This document shows positions 7,090 to 17,580 of a DNA stretch of 33,061 nt, in pieces. Under the pieces are notes generated by a model that made no database searches, was not told the origin of the DNA, and worked only from the letters and a program-made list of their open reading frames with translations. A program made the translations under genes and the position numbers. Numbering within the stretch: position 1 is the stretch's first letter; each line of letters opens with the position of its first letter. The stretch lies in the NCBI GenBank assembly GCA_018714325.1, contig DVNN01000065.1, forward strand, positions 1 through 33,061, given 5' to 3'. This DNA comes from Candidatus Pelethocola excrementipullorum. Lineage in GTDB: Bacteria; Bacillota; Clostridia; Lachnospirales; Lachnospiraceae.

Positions 7090-8694
7090 ATGGCAAATGT
7101 TGATTTAAGCCAATATGGCATTACCGGAGTTAAAGAAATTGTTCACAATCCTTCTTATGATATGATATTCGAAGAAGAAACAAAACCAGGTTTGGAAGGC
7201 TATGAAAAAGGCCAGGTAAGTGAGCTTGGTGCAGTTAACGTTATGACTGGTATTTATACAGGACGTTCACCTAAAGACAAGTACATTGTTATGGATGAGA
7301 ATTCAAAGGACACTGTATGGTGGACTTCTGATGAGTATAAAAACGATAATCATCCAGCTAGTCAAGAAGCATGGGATGTCGTGAAAAACATTGCTAAAGA
7401 AGAGCTTTCCAACAAAAGACTTTTTGTTGTAGATGCATTCTGCGGTGCCAATGAGGATACTCGTATGGCAATTCGTTTCATCGTTGAGGTTGCATGGCAG
7501 GCTCATTTCGTTATGAACATGTTTATCCAGCCTACTGCTGAGGAACTTGAAAACTTTAAGCCGGATTTCGTTGTATATAACGCTTCTAAAGCAAAAGTAG
7601 ATAATTACAAAGAGTTAGGTTTGAATTCTGAGACAGCTGTAATGTTCAACATCACTAGCCGCGAGCAGGTTATCGTGAATACCTGGTACGGTGGTGAGAT
7701 GAAGAAGGGTATGTTCTCTATGATGAACTATTACCTGCCATTAAAGGGTATTGCTTCTATGCATTGCTCTGCAAACACAGATTTGAACGGTGAGAATACA
7801 GCGATCTTCTTCGGACTTTCTGGAACAGGAAAAACAACACTGTCAACAGATCCGAAACGTCTTCTTATTGGAGATGATGAGCATGGCTGGGACGATCAGG
7901 GAATATTTAACTTTGAGGGTGGATGTTACGCTAAAGTTATCGATCTTGACAAAGAATCTGAGCCGGACATTTACAATGCAATCAAACGTGATGCTCTTCT
8001 GGAGAACGTTACAGTTGCTGCTGACGGCAAAATTGATTTCGCTGATAAGAGTGTTACTGAGAATACTCGTGTATCTTACCCAATTAATCATATTAAGAAT
8101 ATTGTTCGTCCGGTTTCAACGGCTCCGGCGGCAAAGGATGTCATCTTCTTATCAGCAGATGCATTCGGTGTTCTTCCTCCAGTATCAATTTTAACTCCAG
8201 AGCAGACACAGTATTACTTCCTGTCTGGATTTACTGCAAAACTTGCTGGTACAGAGCGTGGAATCACAGAGCCTACACCTACATTTTCAGCTTGTTTCGG
8301 ACAGGCCTTCCTAGAGCTGCATCCAACCAAGTATGCAGAGGAACTTGTTAAGAAAATGCAGAAGAGCGGTGCAAAGGCATATCTTGTTAACACTGGCTGG
8401 AATGGTTCAGGAAAGCGTATCTCTATCCGTGACACACGTGGTATCATCGATGCAATTCTTGATGGTTCCATTGCAAAGGCACCGACAAAGAAACTGCCAT
8501 TCTTTAATTTTGATATTCCAACAGAACTTCCAGGAGTAGATACTAATATTCTGGATCCTCGCGACACATATGCAAACGCTTCTGAGTGGGAGACTAAGGC
8601 TAAGGATCTGTCACAGCGTTTTGTGAAGAACTTTGCGAAATATGAGGGTAATGAGGCAGGAAAAGCATTAATTTCTGCAGGTCCTCAGTTATAA
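7090..8694 (+). CDS. pckA: Phosphoenolpyruvate carboxykinase (ATP)
   Basis: A 534-residue protein of the normal length for ATP-dependent PEP carboxykinase, which interconverts oxaloacetate + ATP with PEP + CO2 + ADP in the cytoplasm. It carries the kinase-1a P-loop [11 protein letters not shown] (242-252), the kinase-2/metal motif IGDDEHGW (260-267) and the substrate-site arginine in GRSPKDK (58-64). The start ATG follows AGAGAGGA at 7073-7080. It is monocistronic: its own promoter lies upstream and a strong terminator downstream. In succinate-forming anaerobes this enzyme often works in the carboxylating direction, making oxaloacetate for the malate-fumarate branch. The adjacent fumarate reductase-like operon fits that direction. 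The family assignment is certain; the in vivo direction is inferred. Confidence 0.97.
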   Translation: MANVDLSQYGITGVKEIVHNPSYDMIFEEETKPGLEGYEKGQVSELGAVNVMTGIYTGRSPKDKYIVMDENSKDTVWWTSDEYKNDNHPASQEAWDVVKNIAKEELSNKRLFVVDAFCGANEDTRMAIRFIVEVAWQAHFVMNMFIQPTAEELENFKPDFVVYNASKAKVDNYKELGLNSETAVMFNITSREQVIVNTWYGGEMKKGMFSMMNYYLPLKGIASMHCSANTDLNGENTAIFFGLSGTGKTTLSTDPKRLLIGDDEHGWDDQGIFNFEGGCYAKVIDLDKESEPDIYNAIKRDALLENVTVAADGKIDFADKSVTENTRVSYPINHIKNIVRPVSTAPAAKDVIFLSADAFGVLPPVSILTPEQTQYYFLSGFTAKLAGTERGITEPTPTFSACFGQAFLELHPTKYAEELVKKMQKSGAKAYLVNTGWNGSGKRISIRDTRGIIDAILDGSIAKAPTKKLPFFNFDIPTELPGVDTNILDPRDTYANASEWETKAKDLSQRFVKNFAKYEGNEAGKALISAGPQL

Positions 8695-8754
8695 TAGAAA
8701 TAGATTTATCTTCATTGCCGTGAGCAGTGAGATGTTATTATGTGAATAGAAGGG

Positions 8755-8801
8755 GAACTGAACTGCAAAACCGTATGGTTTGACAGTTCAGTTCTTTTTT
8801 T
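8755..8801 (+). terminator. Rho-independent terminator of pckA
   Basis: An 11-bp perfect stem, GAACTGAACTG (8755-8765) with CAGTTCAGTTC (8784-8794), is followed by seven T (8795-8801). The loop contains a second small stem (AAACC/GGTTT). Confidence 0.92.
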
Positions 8802-8862
8802 GTTTCAGCATTCTTATTGTGCATTGTACAAAATAGTCTTAAAACTTTGTTTTGGGAACACA

Positions 8863-8891
8863 TTTACTTTCTTTTTATTTGAAAATATAAT
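8863..8891 (+). promoter_or_regulatory. Sigma-A type promoter for the hydrolase-symporter pair
   Basis: TTTACT (8863-8868), 17-base spacer, TATAAT (8886-8891). It lies just after the pckA terminator and about 30 bases before the TTG start at 8920. Confidence 0.55.
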
Positions 8892-8919
8892 AAGAAAAAT
8901 GTACAAAGGAGGTAAGGAA

Positions 8920-9738
8920 TTGAAAAGTCTAAATATAACTGAAGCGGGATGCATTTGGGGAAAATGGCAAGTGGATCAGAATAATTGGGTTTTAACGAAT
9001 GGTTGGAATAATTTTTGTTATTTATTAATCGGTGAACAAAAAGCTATGTTAATTGATACCGGTTATGGGGAAGGTAATGTCCGGGAGGTGGTTGAAGAAA
9101 TTACGGAGAAGCCCGTGGTAGTGGTAAACACCCACGGACATTATGACCACACCGGAGGAAACTTCTGGTGGGATTCTTGTTTTTGTGCAGAGGGCACAAA
9201 GCAGGATATTACCATGGGCGCCTCGGAAGCATTTTTAATTGATTATTATAATAGGCTGCCTAAGGATTTCAAGTTCAACTACGTGAAGGAGGGGGATGTA
9301 TTCGACTTAGGAGGAAGGCACATAGAGGTGCTGTCCTTTGATGCTCATGCACAGAGCAGCATCATGCTTTTGGATCGCGAGAAGAGGCAGTTATATACCG
9401 GAGATGAGATTGATCCATCCCAAGTGTTATTAATTGGTCGTAGTGATTATGACACTCGTCAGATGGTGGAAAATCATTTGGCGGGAATGGAAAAATTATT
9501 AGCCAGGCAGTCGGAATATGACATGCTGTTTCCGGCTCATAACGGCGTGTACATAAGCAAGCAGTATGTAAAAGATTTTCGTATTCTTGATACAATGATT
9601 TTGAAGGGGGAAAACAAGCTGGCAGAGACAGTCGCCGGATTTAACTGGGCCGAGAAGGTGGAGGCCGATTCTGATCTGGCGGATTATTATCCCGGAAAAC
9701 GATCTTACTATGGCCTGGCAACCATAATTCACTCTTAG
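8920..9738 (+). CDS. Metallo-beta-lactamase-fold hydrolase
   Basis: A 272-residue protein of the MBL superfamily. It has the metal motif THGHYDHTGG (71-80), giving H72, H74, D76 and H77. Further candidate ligands are H143 in FDAHAQSS, D162 in YTGDE and H207 in FPAHNG, so a complete dinuclear site is likely. The frame is open from 8800, but TTG 8920 is preferred: a strong AAAGGAGG box (8905-8912) sits 7 bases upstream, and the residues before it would be non-homologous. The upstream ATG at 8899 lies before that box. The substrate is unknown; members hydrolyse thioesters, lactones, phosphodiesters and others. It is followed after 30 bases by a GPH symporter, so it may process what that transporter imports. 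Confidence 0.78.
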   Translation: MKSLNITEAGCIWGKWQVDQNNWVLTNGWNNFCYLLIGEQKAMLIDTGYGEGNVREVVEEITEKPVVVVNTHGHYDHTGGNFWWDSCFCAEGTKQDITMGASEAFLIDYYNRLPKDFKFNYVKEGDVFDLGGRHIEVLSFDAHAQSSIMLLDREKRQLYTGDEIDPSQVLLIGRSDYDTRQMVENHLAGMEKLLARQSEYDMLFPAHNGVYISKQYVKDFRILDTMILKGENKLAETVAGFNWAEKVEADSDLADYYPGKRSYYGLATIIHS

Positions 9739-9768
9739 AAGAAAGCATATGATAATTGGGGGAAAACT

Positions 9769-11163
9769 ATGAACAAACTAAATATGAAAATGAAGATTTC
9801 CTATGGTTTTGGAGATTTAGGATGCTGCTTAATGAACTATATGATAAGCTACTACCTGTCCTTCTATTGTACAGTCTTTTTGAAAATACCATTGGCCTTT
9901 GTAGGCGTTATGCTGGTGCTTGTACAAGTTTGGGATGCGGTCAATGATATTTTTATCGGTAACCTGATTGATATCACCAGAACCCGTGATGGAAAAGCAC
10001 GTCCCTGGATTAAATGGTTTATGGTTCCCTGCTGTGTGACCGGCGCATTAATCTTTGCCTGTCCGCCGGATTGGTCGGTATATGCCAAGTGTGCATGGGT
10101 TTTTGTCTCTTACTTCGCCTTTGTACTATTTTATACGACCGTTAATCTGCCATATGGTTCGATGCTGTCTCTGATGACCCAAGACAGTGCTCAGCGTTCT
10201 TCTCTTAGCACCTTCCGATACATCGGTGCATATGTGGGTATCCTTGTAGTTTCATGCGGCGCCCTGCCTTTGGTGAAGCTGATCGGCGGGGATGACAGCA
10301 GGGCGGAAGGTTATAAGATGGTGATGATTTTATTTTCTGCCGTGGCACTTATTCTATTTTTCTTCTTGTACAGAAACTGTGAAGAAATAGACTCCGGTGA
10401 TAATTTTACTTCGAATGCCTCTGAGGTAAAAGCAGAAAAGGCTAAGCTCTCCGATTTTGGCCGTAATCTATCTGATCTGTTTAAGAATAAGGCATGGCTG
10501 CTGGTGTTTATCATTGGTGTTTTTTATTGGACCCGGTATCCCTTCTATGGAACATCGATGACTTATTACTATCGTTTTTATCTGGGAATTGACGAGACTG
10601 CCAGTTCAATCATGTATACGATTGGAACCATTACGGGCTTAGTGCTCATACCTTTCGTTCCTAAGATGGTGGAAAAGTGGGACTATAAAAAGACGCTGAC
10701 TGTAAGCTGTGTCATCAGTGGAGTCGCCATGCTGGGGGGATTCCTAAGCGGTCAGAATGTTATGTTGGCTGTGATATGCTTTACCATTGAATATACCGCA
10801 GAATCAGTAGTCTGCCCAGTCACTTTATGTATGATAGCAGATGCTTTAGAATATGGAGAATTAAAAACAGGTAAGAAATTAGCCGGTTTAGGATATGCTG
10901 CCAATAGTTTTTGTACAAAAGCAGGTCCGGCTCTCGGTGGTTTTTTAACCAGCATGCTTTTCGTGGTTGGAAAACTTGATACGAATGCTGATATCGGCGG
11001 TGCTCAGCCTTCATCGGCACTTATGGTATTGAGGATGGCAATGTGGGTGATACCCGCTGTTTTATCCTTCATTATGATCATCTTCATACAAAAATATCCA
11101 CTGAATAAGGCCGAGTACGAGAAAGTAGTGAAGCAATTAGAAGTAAAACATGAAGGTCAATAA
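9769..11163 (+). CDS. GPH-family (MelB-like) sugar/cation symporter
   Basis: A 464-residue integral membrane protein with about 12 hydrophobic helices, the expected size for glycoside-pentoside-hexuronide:cation symporters of the major facilitator superfamily. The N-terminal part carries the family-like stretch WDAVNDIFIGNLIDITRTR (residues 46-64) and GKARPWIKW, which correspond to the cation-site and loop 2-3 region of MelB. The start ATG 9769 follows GGGGG at 9758-9762. It is the second gene of a two-gene unit with the MBL-fold hydrolase and ends at a terminator. The substrate is probably a sugar, glycoside or uronide; the sequence does not say which. No glycoside hydrolase is adjacent. Confidence 0.83.
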   Translation: MNKLNMKMKISYGFGDLGCCLMNYMISYYLSFYCTVFLKIPLAFVGVMLVLVQVWDAVNDIFIGNLIDITRTRDGKARPWIKWFMVPCCVTGALIFACPPDWSVYAKCAWVFVSYFAFVLFYTTVNLPYGSMLSLMTQDSAQRSSLSTFRYIGAYVGILVVSCGALPLVKLIGGDDSRAEGYKMVMILFSAVALILFFFLYRNCEEIDSGDNFTSNASEVKAEKAKLSDFGRNLSDLFKNKAWLLVFIIGVFYWTRYPFYGTSMTYYYRFYLGIDETASSIMYTIGTITGLVLIPFVPKMVEKWDYKKTLTVSCVISGVAMLGGFLSGQNVMLAVICFTIEYTAESVVCPVTLCMIADALEYGELKTGKKLAGLGYAANSFCTKAGPALGGFLTSMLFVVGKLDTNADIGGAQPSSALMVLRMAMWVIPAVLSFIMIIFIQKYPLNKAEYEKVVKQLEVKHEGQ

Positions 11164-11174
11164 GGATGAGCATT

Positions 11175-11217
11175 AAAATGGACATTTAGCCTATAGAAAG
11201 GGCTAATGTCCATTTTT
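11175..11217 (+). terminator. Rho-independent terminator of the hydrolase-symporter unit
   Basis: A 16-bp stem with a single bulged T pairs 11175-11191 (AAAATGGACATTTAGCC) with 11201-11216 (GGCTAATGTCCATTTT), ending in a T-run at 11213-11217. Confidence 0.85.
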
Positions 11218-11411
11218 ACTGTAGAAAAGAGCTCATGCTCAGCTGGTTTCTACTCCTCAACAATTAATTTGGAGAATCAACTATTTGTTAGAAATATATG
11301 GTAAACAGATACTGATATGGACAAAATGACAACTTGTACGTTCTTAATTCTCGTAAAATTTCATATACATTGTATATATTCCTGAAAAAAGAATTATAAT
11401 TACAAAATTAG

Positions 11412-11440
11412 TTGTGAGAATAGTGGAAATGGAGTATAAT
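11412..11440 (+). promoter_or_regulatory. Sigma-A type promoter for hydCBA
   Basis: TTGTGA (11412-11417), 17-base spacer, TATAAT (11435-11440), with ATG 33 bases downstream. A small palindrome ATATAC-ATT-GTATAT (11363-11377) lies about 35 bases upstream of the -35 box and might be an operator. The rest of 11218-11411 shows nothing recognisable. Confidence 0.62.
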
Positions 11441-11472
11441 TGTAGCATCAATCAAATGGAGGAGGATTCTAT

Positions 11473-11952
11473 ATGCTGGATCAGTCTTATTATGCGAAAG
11501 CAGACGAGATTATTGAGCACTATGGGCGGAAAGCTGGATCCCTGATACCTATTATGCAGGATATACAGGGGGCATACCGCTATCTGCCAGGGGAGTTATT
11601 GAGTTACGTCGCGAAAGAAATTGGAGTAAGAGAGGCGAAGGCTTACAGCGTAGCCACGTTCTATGAGAATTTCTCATTTGAACCAAAAGGTAAGTACATC
11701 ATTAAAGTATGTGATGGTACTGCTTGTCATGTGCGTAAATCTGGCCCTATCCTGGATGTTCTGTTTAAAGAGTTGGGGTTAAACAAGAAAAAGCATACCA
11801 CAGACGACATGGTGTTTACGGTGGAAACCGTCTCATGCCTGGGTGCCTGCGGACTGGCTCCCACACTGATGGTCAACGAACAGGTTTATCCCTGTATGAC
11901 GCCAGAAAAAGCAATTGAATTAATCGAGGAATTGCGGGGTGAGAGCGTATGA
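11473..11952 (+). CDS. hydC: [FeFe]-hydrogenase subunit gamma, NuoE-like
   Basis: A 159-residue NuoE/HydC-type protein with an N-terminal helical part and a thioredoxin-fold 2Fe-2S domain. The ligands are C80, C85, C122 and C126 (CDGTAC and CLGAC). In trimeric electron-bifurcating hydrogenases this subunit binds HydB and takes part in transfer between NADH and the hydrogenase subunit. A strong GGAGGAGG box precedes ATG 11473. It overlaps hydB by four bases (ATGA), so it is the first gene of hydC-hydB-hydA. Taken alone it could be a complex I subunit E, but the downstream HydA settles its role. Confidence 0.93.
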   Translation: MLDQSYYAKADEIIEHYGRKAGSLIPIMQDIQGAYRYLPGELLSYVAKEIGVREAKAYSVATFYENFSFEPKGKYIIKVCDGTACHVRKSGPILDVLFKELGLNKKKHTTDDMVFTVETVSCLGACGLAPTLMVNEQVYPCMTPEKAIELIEELRGESV

Positions 11953-13832
11953 CTATAGTGTCTAGAAATGATCTGTTGAAAGTGGCTGAAGAAGCGAAAG
12001 AACGTTTGGATTCTTACAAATGTCGTATATTAGTCTGTTCCGGTACCGGGTGCGTAGCTACCGGTTCCGAGTTAGTTTACAAGAAATTTATGGAGATTGC
12101 CACCAATGCAGAGAATGTGACGGTGGACTTTAATACCTGTGGCGGAGAACATCCGATAGGTGTGAAACACACAGGATGTCAAGGCGTCTGTGAACTGGGC
12201 CCCCTGGTGAGAATCCAGAAGGGTGATAAGGTGGTACAGTACGTGAAGGTGAAACTTGAAGAGTGTCAGGAAATCTTTGAAAAATCTGTATTGGATGACC
12301 AGGTTTTAGAAGATTTTCTGTACAAACAGGATGGCATTACCTATGAAGGCCCTGATGATATTCCATTCATTGCGAAGCAGACCAGAATCACGCTGGCTAA
12401 CTGTGGAAAGTATGATGCACTTTCTTTAGAAGAATACATAGCATCAGGCGGTTTCACAGCATTGCAGAAAGCAATGTTTGAGATGACCAGAGAAGAAGTG
12501 GCGGAAGAAATTGAAAAATCCGGACTTCGTGGCCGTGGCGGCGGCGGCTTCCCTACCGGACGGAAGTGGAAACAGGTTATGCGCCAAAAGGAGACAACCC
12601 GCTACGTTGTTTGTAATGGTGATGAAGGCGATCCGGGTGCATTTATGGATGGTTCTGTTATGGAGGGAGATCCATATGCATTGTTGGAAGGCATGATAAT
12701 TGGTGCTCACACTGTTAGTGCTCGTGATGGTTACATCTATGTACGTGCGGAATATCCCAATTCCGTGTCCAGGCTTCACCATGCAATCGATGAGTTGGAG
12801 AAAAACAATCTCTTAGGAGAAAATATTCTTGGAACTGATTTTAGTTTCCATGTTCATATCAACCGGGGCGCAGGTGCATTTGTCTGCGGCGAAGGTTCTG
12901 CGCTGACCGCATCCATCGAAGGTAATCGTGGTATGCCCCGTGTAAAACCACCTCGTACGGTTGAAAAAGGTCTTTGGGAGAAGCCTACGGTGCTCAATAA
13001 CGTAGAGACCTTTGCTCTTGTTCCGAAGATTGTAAAGAATGGTTCCGACTGGTACCGCGGATATGGTACCGAGGGAAGTCCTGGAACCAAGACCTTCTCC
13101 CTGACGGGATCCATACAGAATACCGGCCTGATCGAAGTTCCTATGGGGGCTACCCTCCGTGAGATCATCTACGATGTGGGCGGCGGATTGAAGGGCGGCA
13201 CCAAGTTCAAAGCGGTACAGATCGGCGGACCATCCGGCGGATGTCTGACTTCTGAGCATCTGGATGTTCCCTTAGACTTTGATTCAGTTAAAAAATATGG
13301 TGCCATCATTGGTTCAGGCGGTCTGGTTGTTATGGACGAGAACACCTGTATGGTGGAAGTGGCACGTTTCTTCATGGGCTTTACCCAGAGGGAATCCTGC
13401 GGAAAATGCGTTCCCTGCCGTGAAGGTACACAGCGTATGTTAGAAATCCTGGAAAAAATCATCCAGGGCAAAGGTGAGATGGAGGATCTGGACCGGCTGG
13501 AGGAGCTGGCTGAGATGGTTAAGAGTATGGCTCTTTGCGGACTTGGAAAGAGTGCACCTCTTCCCGTATTGTCCACATTGAAACTGTTCCGCGAAGAATA
13601 CGAGGAGCATATCAGAGATCATAAGTGCCGTGCCAAAGTCTGTGAAGCCATGCGTCAATTCCTCATCAATGAAGAAAACTGCAAGGGTTGTGGCAAATGT
13701 GCCAAGAAGTGTCCGGTGGGAGCAATTACCGGAGAAAAGAAACAGCCGTATCATATCGACGACAGCCTGTGTATCAAATGTGGTGCCTGCAAAGACAACT
13801 GTGCATTTGATGCAGTTTATATTGAAGCCTAG
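11949..13832 (+). CDS. hydB: [FeFe]-hydrogenase subunit beta, NuoF-like NAD(H)/FMN subunit
   Basis: A 627-residue protein with the full HydB domain order. An N-terminal thioredoxin-like 2Fe-2S domain has C30, C35, C77 and C81. The NuoF core has the glycine-rich GLRGRGGGGFPTGRKW (192-207) for FMN/NADH and the N3-type 4Fe-4S site C484/C487/C490/C530. The C-terminus has a dicluster ferredoxin (C578/C581/C584/C588 and C608/C611/C614/C618). This is the subunit where NADH and ferredoxin electrons meet in bifurcating HydABC hydrogenases. The ATG overlaps the hydC stop, and hydA follows 12 bases later. Length and cofactor sites are complete, so the enzyme should be functional. Bifurcation itself is inferred from the family. 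Confidence 0.95.
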   Translation: MTIVSRNDLLKVAEEAKERLDSYKCRILVCSGTGCVATGSELVYKKFMEIATNAENVTVDFNTCGGEHPIGVKHTGCQGVCELGPLVRIQKGDKVVQYVKVKLEECQEIFEKSVLDDQVLEDFLYKQDGITYEGPDDIPFIAKQTRITLANCGKYDALSLEEYIASGGFTALQKAMFEMTREEVAEEIEKSGLRGRGGGGFPTGRKWKQVMRQKETTRYVVCNGDEGDPGAFMDGSVMEGDPYALLEGMIIGAHTVSARDGYIYVRAEYPNSVSRLHHAIDELEKNNLLGENILGTDFSFHVHINRGAGAFVCGEGSALTASIEGNRGMPRVKPPRTVEKGLWEKPTVLNNVETFALVPKIVKNGSDWYRGYGTEGSPGTKTFSLTGSIQNTGLIEVPMGATLREIIYDVGGGLKGGTKFKAVQIGGPSGGCLTSEHLDVPLDFDSVKKYGAIIGSGGLVVMDENTCMVEVARFFMGFTQRESCGKCVPCREGTQRMLEILEKIIQGKGEMEDLDRLEELAEMVKSMALCGLGKSAPLPVLSTLKLFREEYEEHIRDHKCRAKVCEAMRQFLINEENCKGCGKCAKKCPVGAITGEKKQPYHIDDSLCIKCGACKDNCAFDAVYIEA

Positions 13833-13844
13833 GAGGAATAGCAT

Positions 13845-15533
13845 ATGGGAATTATAACAATTGACGGTAGAAAAGTGGAATTTACCGATGAGAAGAATGT
13901 GCTTTCTATTATTCGTAATGCTGGCATCAATATACCAACACTTTGCTACCATTCAGAAGTTTCAACATTTGGTGCTTGCCGATTATGTACGGTGGAAGAC
14001 GAAAGAGGAAGGACATTCGCATCCTGCTCAGAAGAGCCCAGAGATGGTATGGTGATTTACACCAATACCGGAAAACTAAAGAAATATAGAAAATTGATCG
14101 TAGAGCTTTTGCTTGCAGCTCATTGCCGTGACTGTACAACATGTGTTAAGAGCGGTGAATGTAATCTGCAGGATTTGGCCCTGCGTCTTGGTATCATCGA
14201 TGTTAGATTCAATAATACCAGGGTAAAACATGAAATCGATAGAAGTTCTCCTGGAATCATCCGGGATCCAAACAAATGTATTCTTTGCGGAGACTGTGTT
14301 CGTGCCTGTGAAGAGTTGCAGGGGGTTGGATGTATTGGATTTGCGTTCCGTGGAACAGAGGCCATGGTTATGCCTGCTTTCAACAAGAGCATCGCGGAAA
14401 CTGACTGTGTAAACTGTGGTCAGTGCCGGGTTTACTGTCCAACCGGCGCCATCAGTATCCATACTCATATGGATGAGGTGTGGGAAGCTTTAGCAGATCC
14501 GGACTCCCGTGTGGTAATACAGGTTGCCCCGGCAGTAAGGGTGGCAGTGGGAGACGCCTATGGCATTAATCCGGGCAAGAATGTTATGGGAAGACTGGTC
14601 AATGCTCTGCATCGCATGGGATTTGACGAGGTATATGATACCACCTTTGGAGCCGATCTCACCATCGTGGAAGAATCCGCCGAATTTGTCAACAGGGTGG
14701 AGACCGGCAAGAATCTGCCTATCATGACATCCTGCTGTCCGGCATGGGTAAAATATGTGGGTGATCATTATCCTGAGTTTAAAGATAATCTCTCCACCTG
14801 TCGTTCCCCAATGGGGATGTTGTCGGCGGTGGTGAAGGAGTATTACCGTAACCCTAAAAATGTGGGCGGCAAAAAGACGGTTGTGGTGGCCATCATGCCA
14901 TGTACTGCCAAGAAGCAGGAGGCAGTTCGCCCGAACAGTTTTACGAAGGGTGAGCAGGATACAGATTATGTACTCACCACCACAGAAATCATCCGTATGA
15001 TTAATAACTTCGGACTGGACTTTAAAGAGCTGGAACCGGAGGCTGCCGATGTGCCATTTGGATTTGGCTCCGGCGGCGGTGTGATTTTTGGTGTGACCGG
15101 CGGTGTTACGGAAGCAGCACTCCGTCATATGAATCCTGGACATGACAAAGAGACTATGATGGCCATCGCAGAGAGCGGCGTGCGCGGGGAAAATAAGATT
15201 AAGGAGTTTAAAGTTCCTTATGAAGGTCGTGAATTGAGCATCTGCGTCGTGAATGGTCTGAAAAATGCCAATACGGTTATGGAAAAAATAAAATCCGGAG
15301 AAGCTCAATATGATTTCCTGGAAGTGATGGCATGCCGCCGTGGTTGTATCATGGGCGGAGGACAGCCGGTACATTCAGCACCTCGTATGAAGAAATACAG
15401 GGCGAAAGGCTTATACAATGCGGACAGCGAGGCTATTATCAAGAAATGTGACGATAACCCGCTGGTACAGAGTTTCTACAATGGCGAGCTGAAGGGCATG
15501 TCTCATGAACTGCTCCATAATAAAGAATATTAA
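13845..15533 (+). CDS. hydA: [FeFe]-hydrogenase catalytic subunit alpha
   Basis: A 562-residue group A [FeFe]-hydrogenase. All three H-cluster signatures are present: TSCCPAW (295-301; C297 is the proton-transfer cysteine position and C298 a ligand), MPCTAKKQE (351-359; C353) and MACRRGCIMGGGQP (495-508; C497 and C501). The N-terminus carries a 2Fe-2S domain (C34/C45/C48/C61), a His-ligated 4Fe-4S site (H93, C97, C100, C106) and a dicluster ferredoxin (C145/C148/C151/C155 and C188/C191/C194/C198). It evolves or oxidises H2 and works with HydB and HydC using NADH plus ferredoxin. The start follows AGGAGG. The maturases HydE, HydF and HydG are not in the window. There is no simple terminator after it; a structured region follows. 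Confidence 0.96.
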   Translation: MGIITIDGRKVEFTDEKNVLSIIRNAGINIPTLCYHSEVSTFGACRLCTVEDERGRTFASCSEEPRDGMVIYTNTGKLKKYRKLIVELLLAAHCRDCTTCVKSGECNLQDLALRLGIIDVRFNNTRVKHEIDRSSPGIIRDPNKCILCGDCVRACEELQGVGCIGFAFRGTEAMVMPAFNKSIAETDCVNCGQCRVYCPTGAISIHTHMDEVWEALADPDSRVVIQVAPAVRVAVGDAYGINPGKNVMGRLVNALHRMGFDEVYDTTFGADLTIVEESAEFVNRVETGKNLPIMTSCCPAWVKYVGDHYPEFKDNLSTCRSPMGMLSAVVKEYYRNPKNVGGKKTVVVAIMPCTAKKQEAVRPNSFTKGEQDTDYVLTTTEIIRMINNFGLDFKELEPEAADVPFGFGSGGGVIFGVTGGVTEAALRHMNPGHDKETMMAIAESGVRGENKIKEFKVPYEGRELSICVVNGLKNANTVMEKIKSGEAQYDFLEVMACRRGCIMGGGQPVHSAPRMKKYRAKGLYNADSEAIIKKCDDNPLVQSFYNGELKGMSHELLHNKEY

Positions 15534-15564
15534 TAATCATGGTAACCGCTTTTAAGAGCCTTGG

Positions 15565-15775
15565 ATTCTGAGGGATGAAGTCAGAGTCATCTTGCAAAAG
15601 CAGACCATGTATATCTTGTGGATTCTCCATAGAAAGCAGGGAATCGGCAGATATAAAGATGTACTAATAATTTATATAGGGTGGCCTCATCTATCTGAGA
15701 GATCGCTTCCGCACAGTATTCAATATTGTGTTGGGGGCCTGTAGAAAATCTGTTTCGGATGTCTGAGGTCACCCT
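15565..15775 (+). ncRNA. Unassigned structured element between hydA and ilvN
   Basis: The intergenic stretch after hydA is rich in potential RNA structure on the plus strand. A 12-bp closing stem pairs AGGGTGGCCTCA (15678-15689) with TGAGGTCACCCT (15764-15775), with one G-U pair. Inside it are an 8-bp hairpin (15712-15719 with 15723-15730, loop TCA), a 5-bp hairpin ATCTG-TTT-CGGAT (15748-15760) and a 4-bp one (ATCT-GAG-AGAT, 15693-15703), which would form a multi-way junction. Upstream are two more hairpins: 15565-15571 with 15581-15587, and 15621-15628 with 15639-15645. The whole lies before the ilvN promoter, so it is not an ilvN leader. It could be the hydA 3' UTR, a terminator-like structure or an independent RNA. 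No known family was recognised. Confidence 0.4.
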
Positions 15776-15813
15776 AATATTTTAAACTAATCCATATTTT
15801 CACTCTAATATTT
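15769..15813 (+). repeat. Direct repeat pair upstream of the ilvN promoter
   Basis: TCACCCTAATATTT (15769-15782) and TCACTCTAATATTT (15800-15813) are 14-base direct repeats differing at one position, 31 bases start to start (about three helical turns). They end 33 bases before the -35 box of ilvN. They could be tandem binding sites for an activator; the first copy overlaps the closing stem of the structured element. Confidence 0.35.
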
Positions 15814-15845
15814 GATGGGTTTCAGTACCATTTTCAGAAATTCGA

Positions 15846-15874
15846 TTGACAACCGGGATAATCAATAGTAGAAT
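15846..15874 (+). promoter_or_regulatory. Sigma-A type promoter for ilvN-ilvC
   Basis: Perfect TTGACA (15846-15851), 17-base spacer, TAGAAT (15869-15874). A start near 15881 would give a leader of about 45 nt, too short for a T-box. Confidence 0.72.
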
Positions 15875-15924
15875 GAAATGCAAAAGAAATGCGCTACATT
15901 AATATAAGAAAGTGGGTTTTAACG

Positions 15925-17524
<1,600 letters not shown>

Positions 17525-17580
17525 ATCGCAGAAGATATATCATGCAAAAAGTCGTTAAGCGACTTAAGCAAGAGCGATAT

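Noticed and set aside
11363-11417. Rex (redox repressor) site before hydCBA, from TTGTGA and the ATATAC/GTATAT palindrome
   Set aside because: There is only a half-site. The full inverted TTGTTAA/TTAACAA type motif is not present.
14490-15374. Long open frame antisense to hydA (294 codons, minus strand)
   Set aside because: It is a shadow of the hydA coding frame with no recognisable domain, and the hydA frame carries all H-cluster motifs.
15660-15790. 6S RNA, SRP RNA or T-box identity for the structured element after hydA
   Set aside because: The element is shorter than 6S RNA, lacks the SRP GGAA tetraloop motif, and lacks the T-box TGGTACCGCG core.
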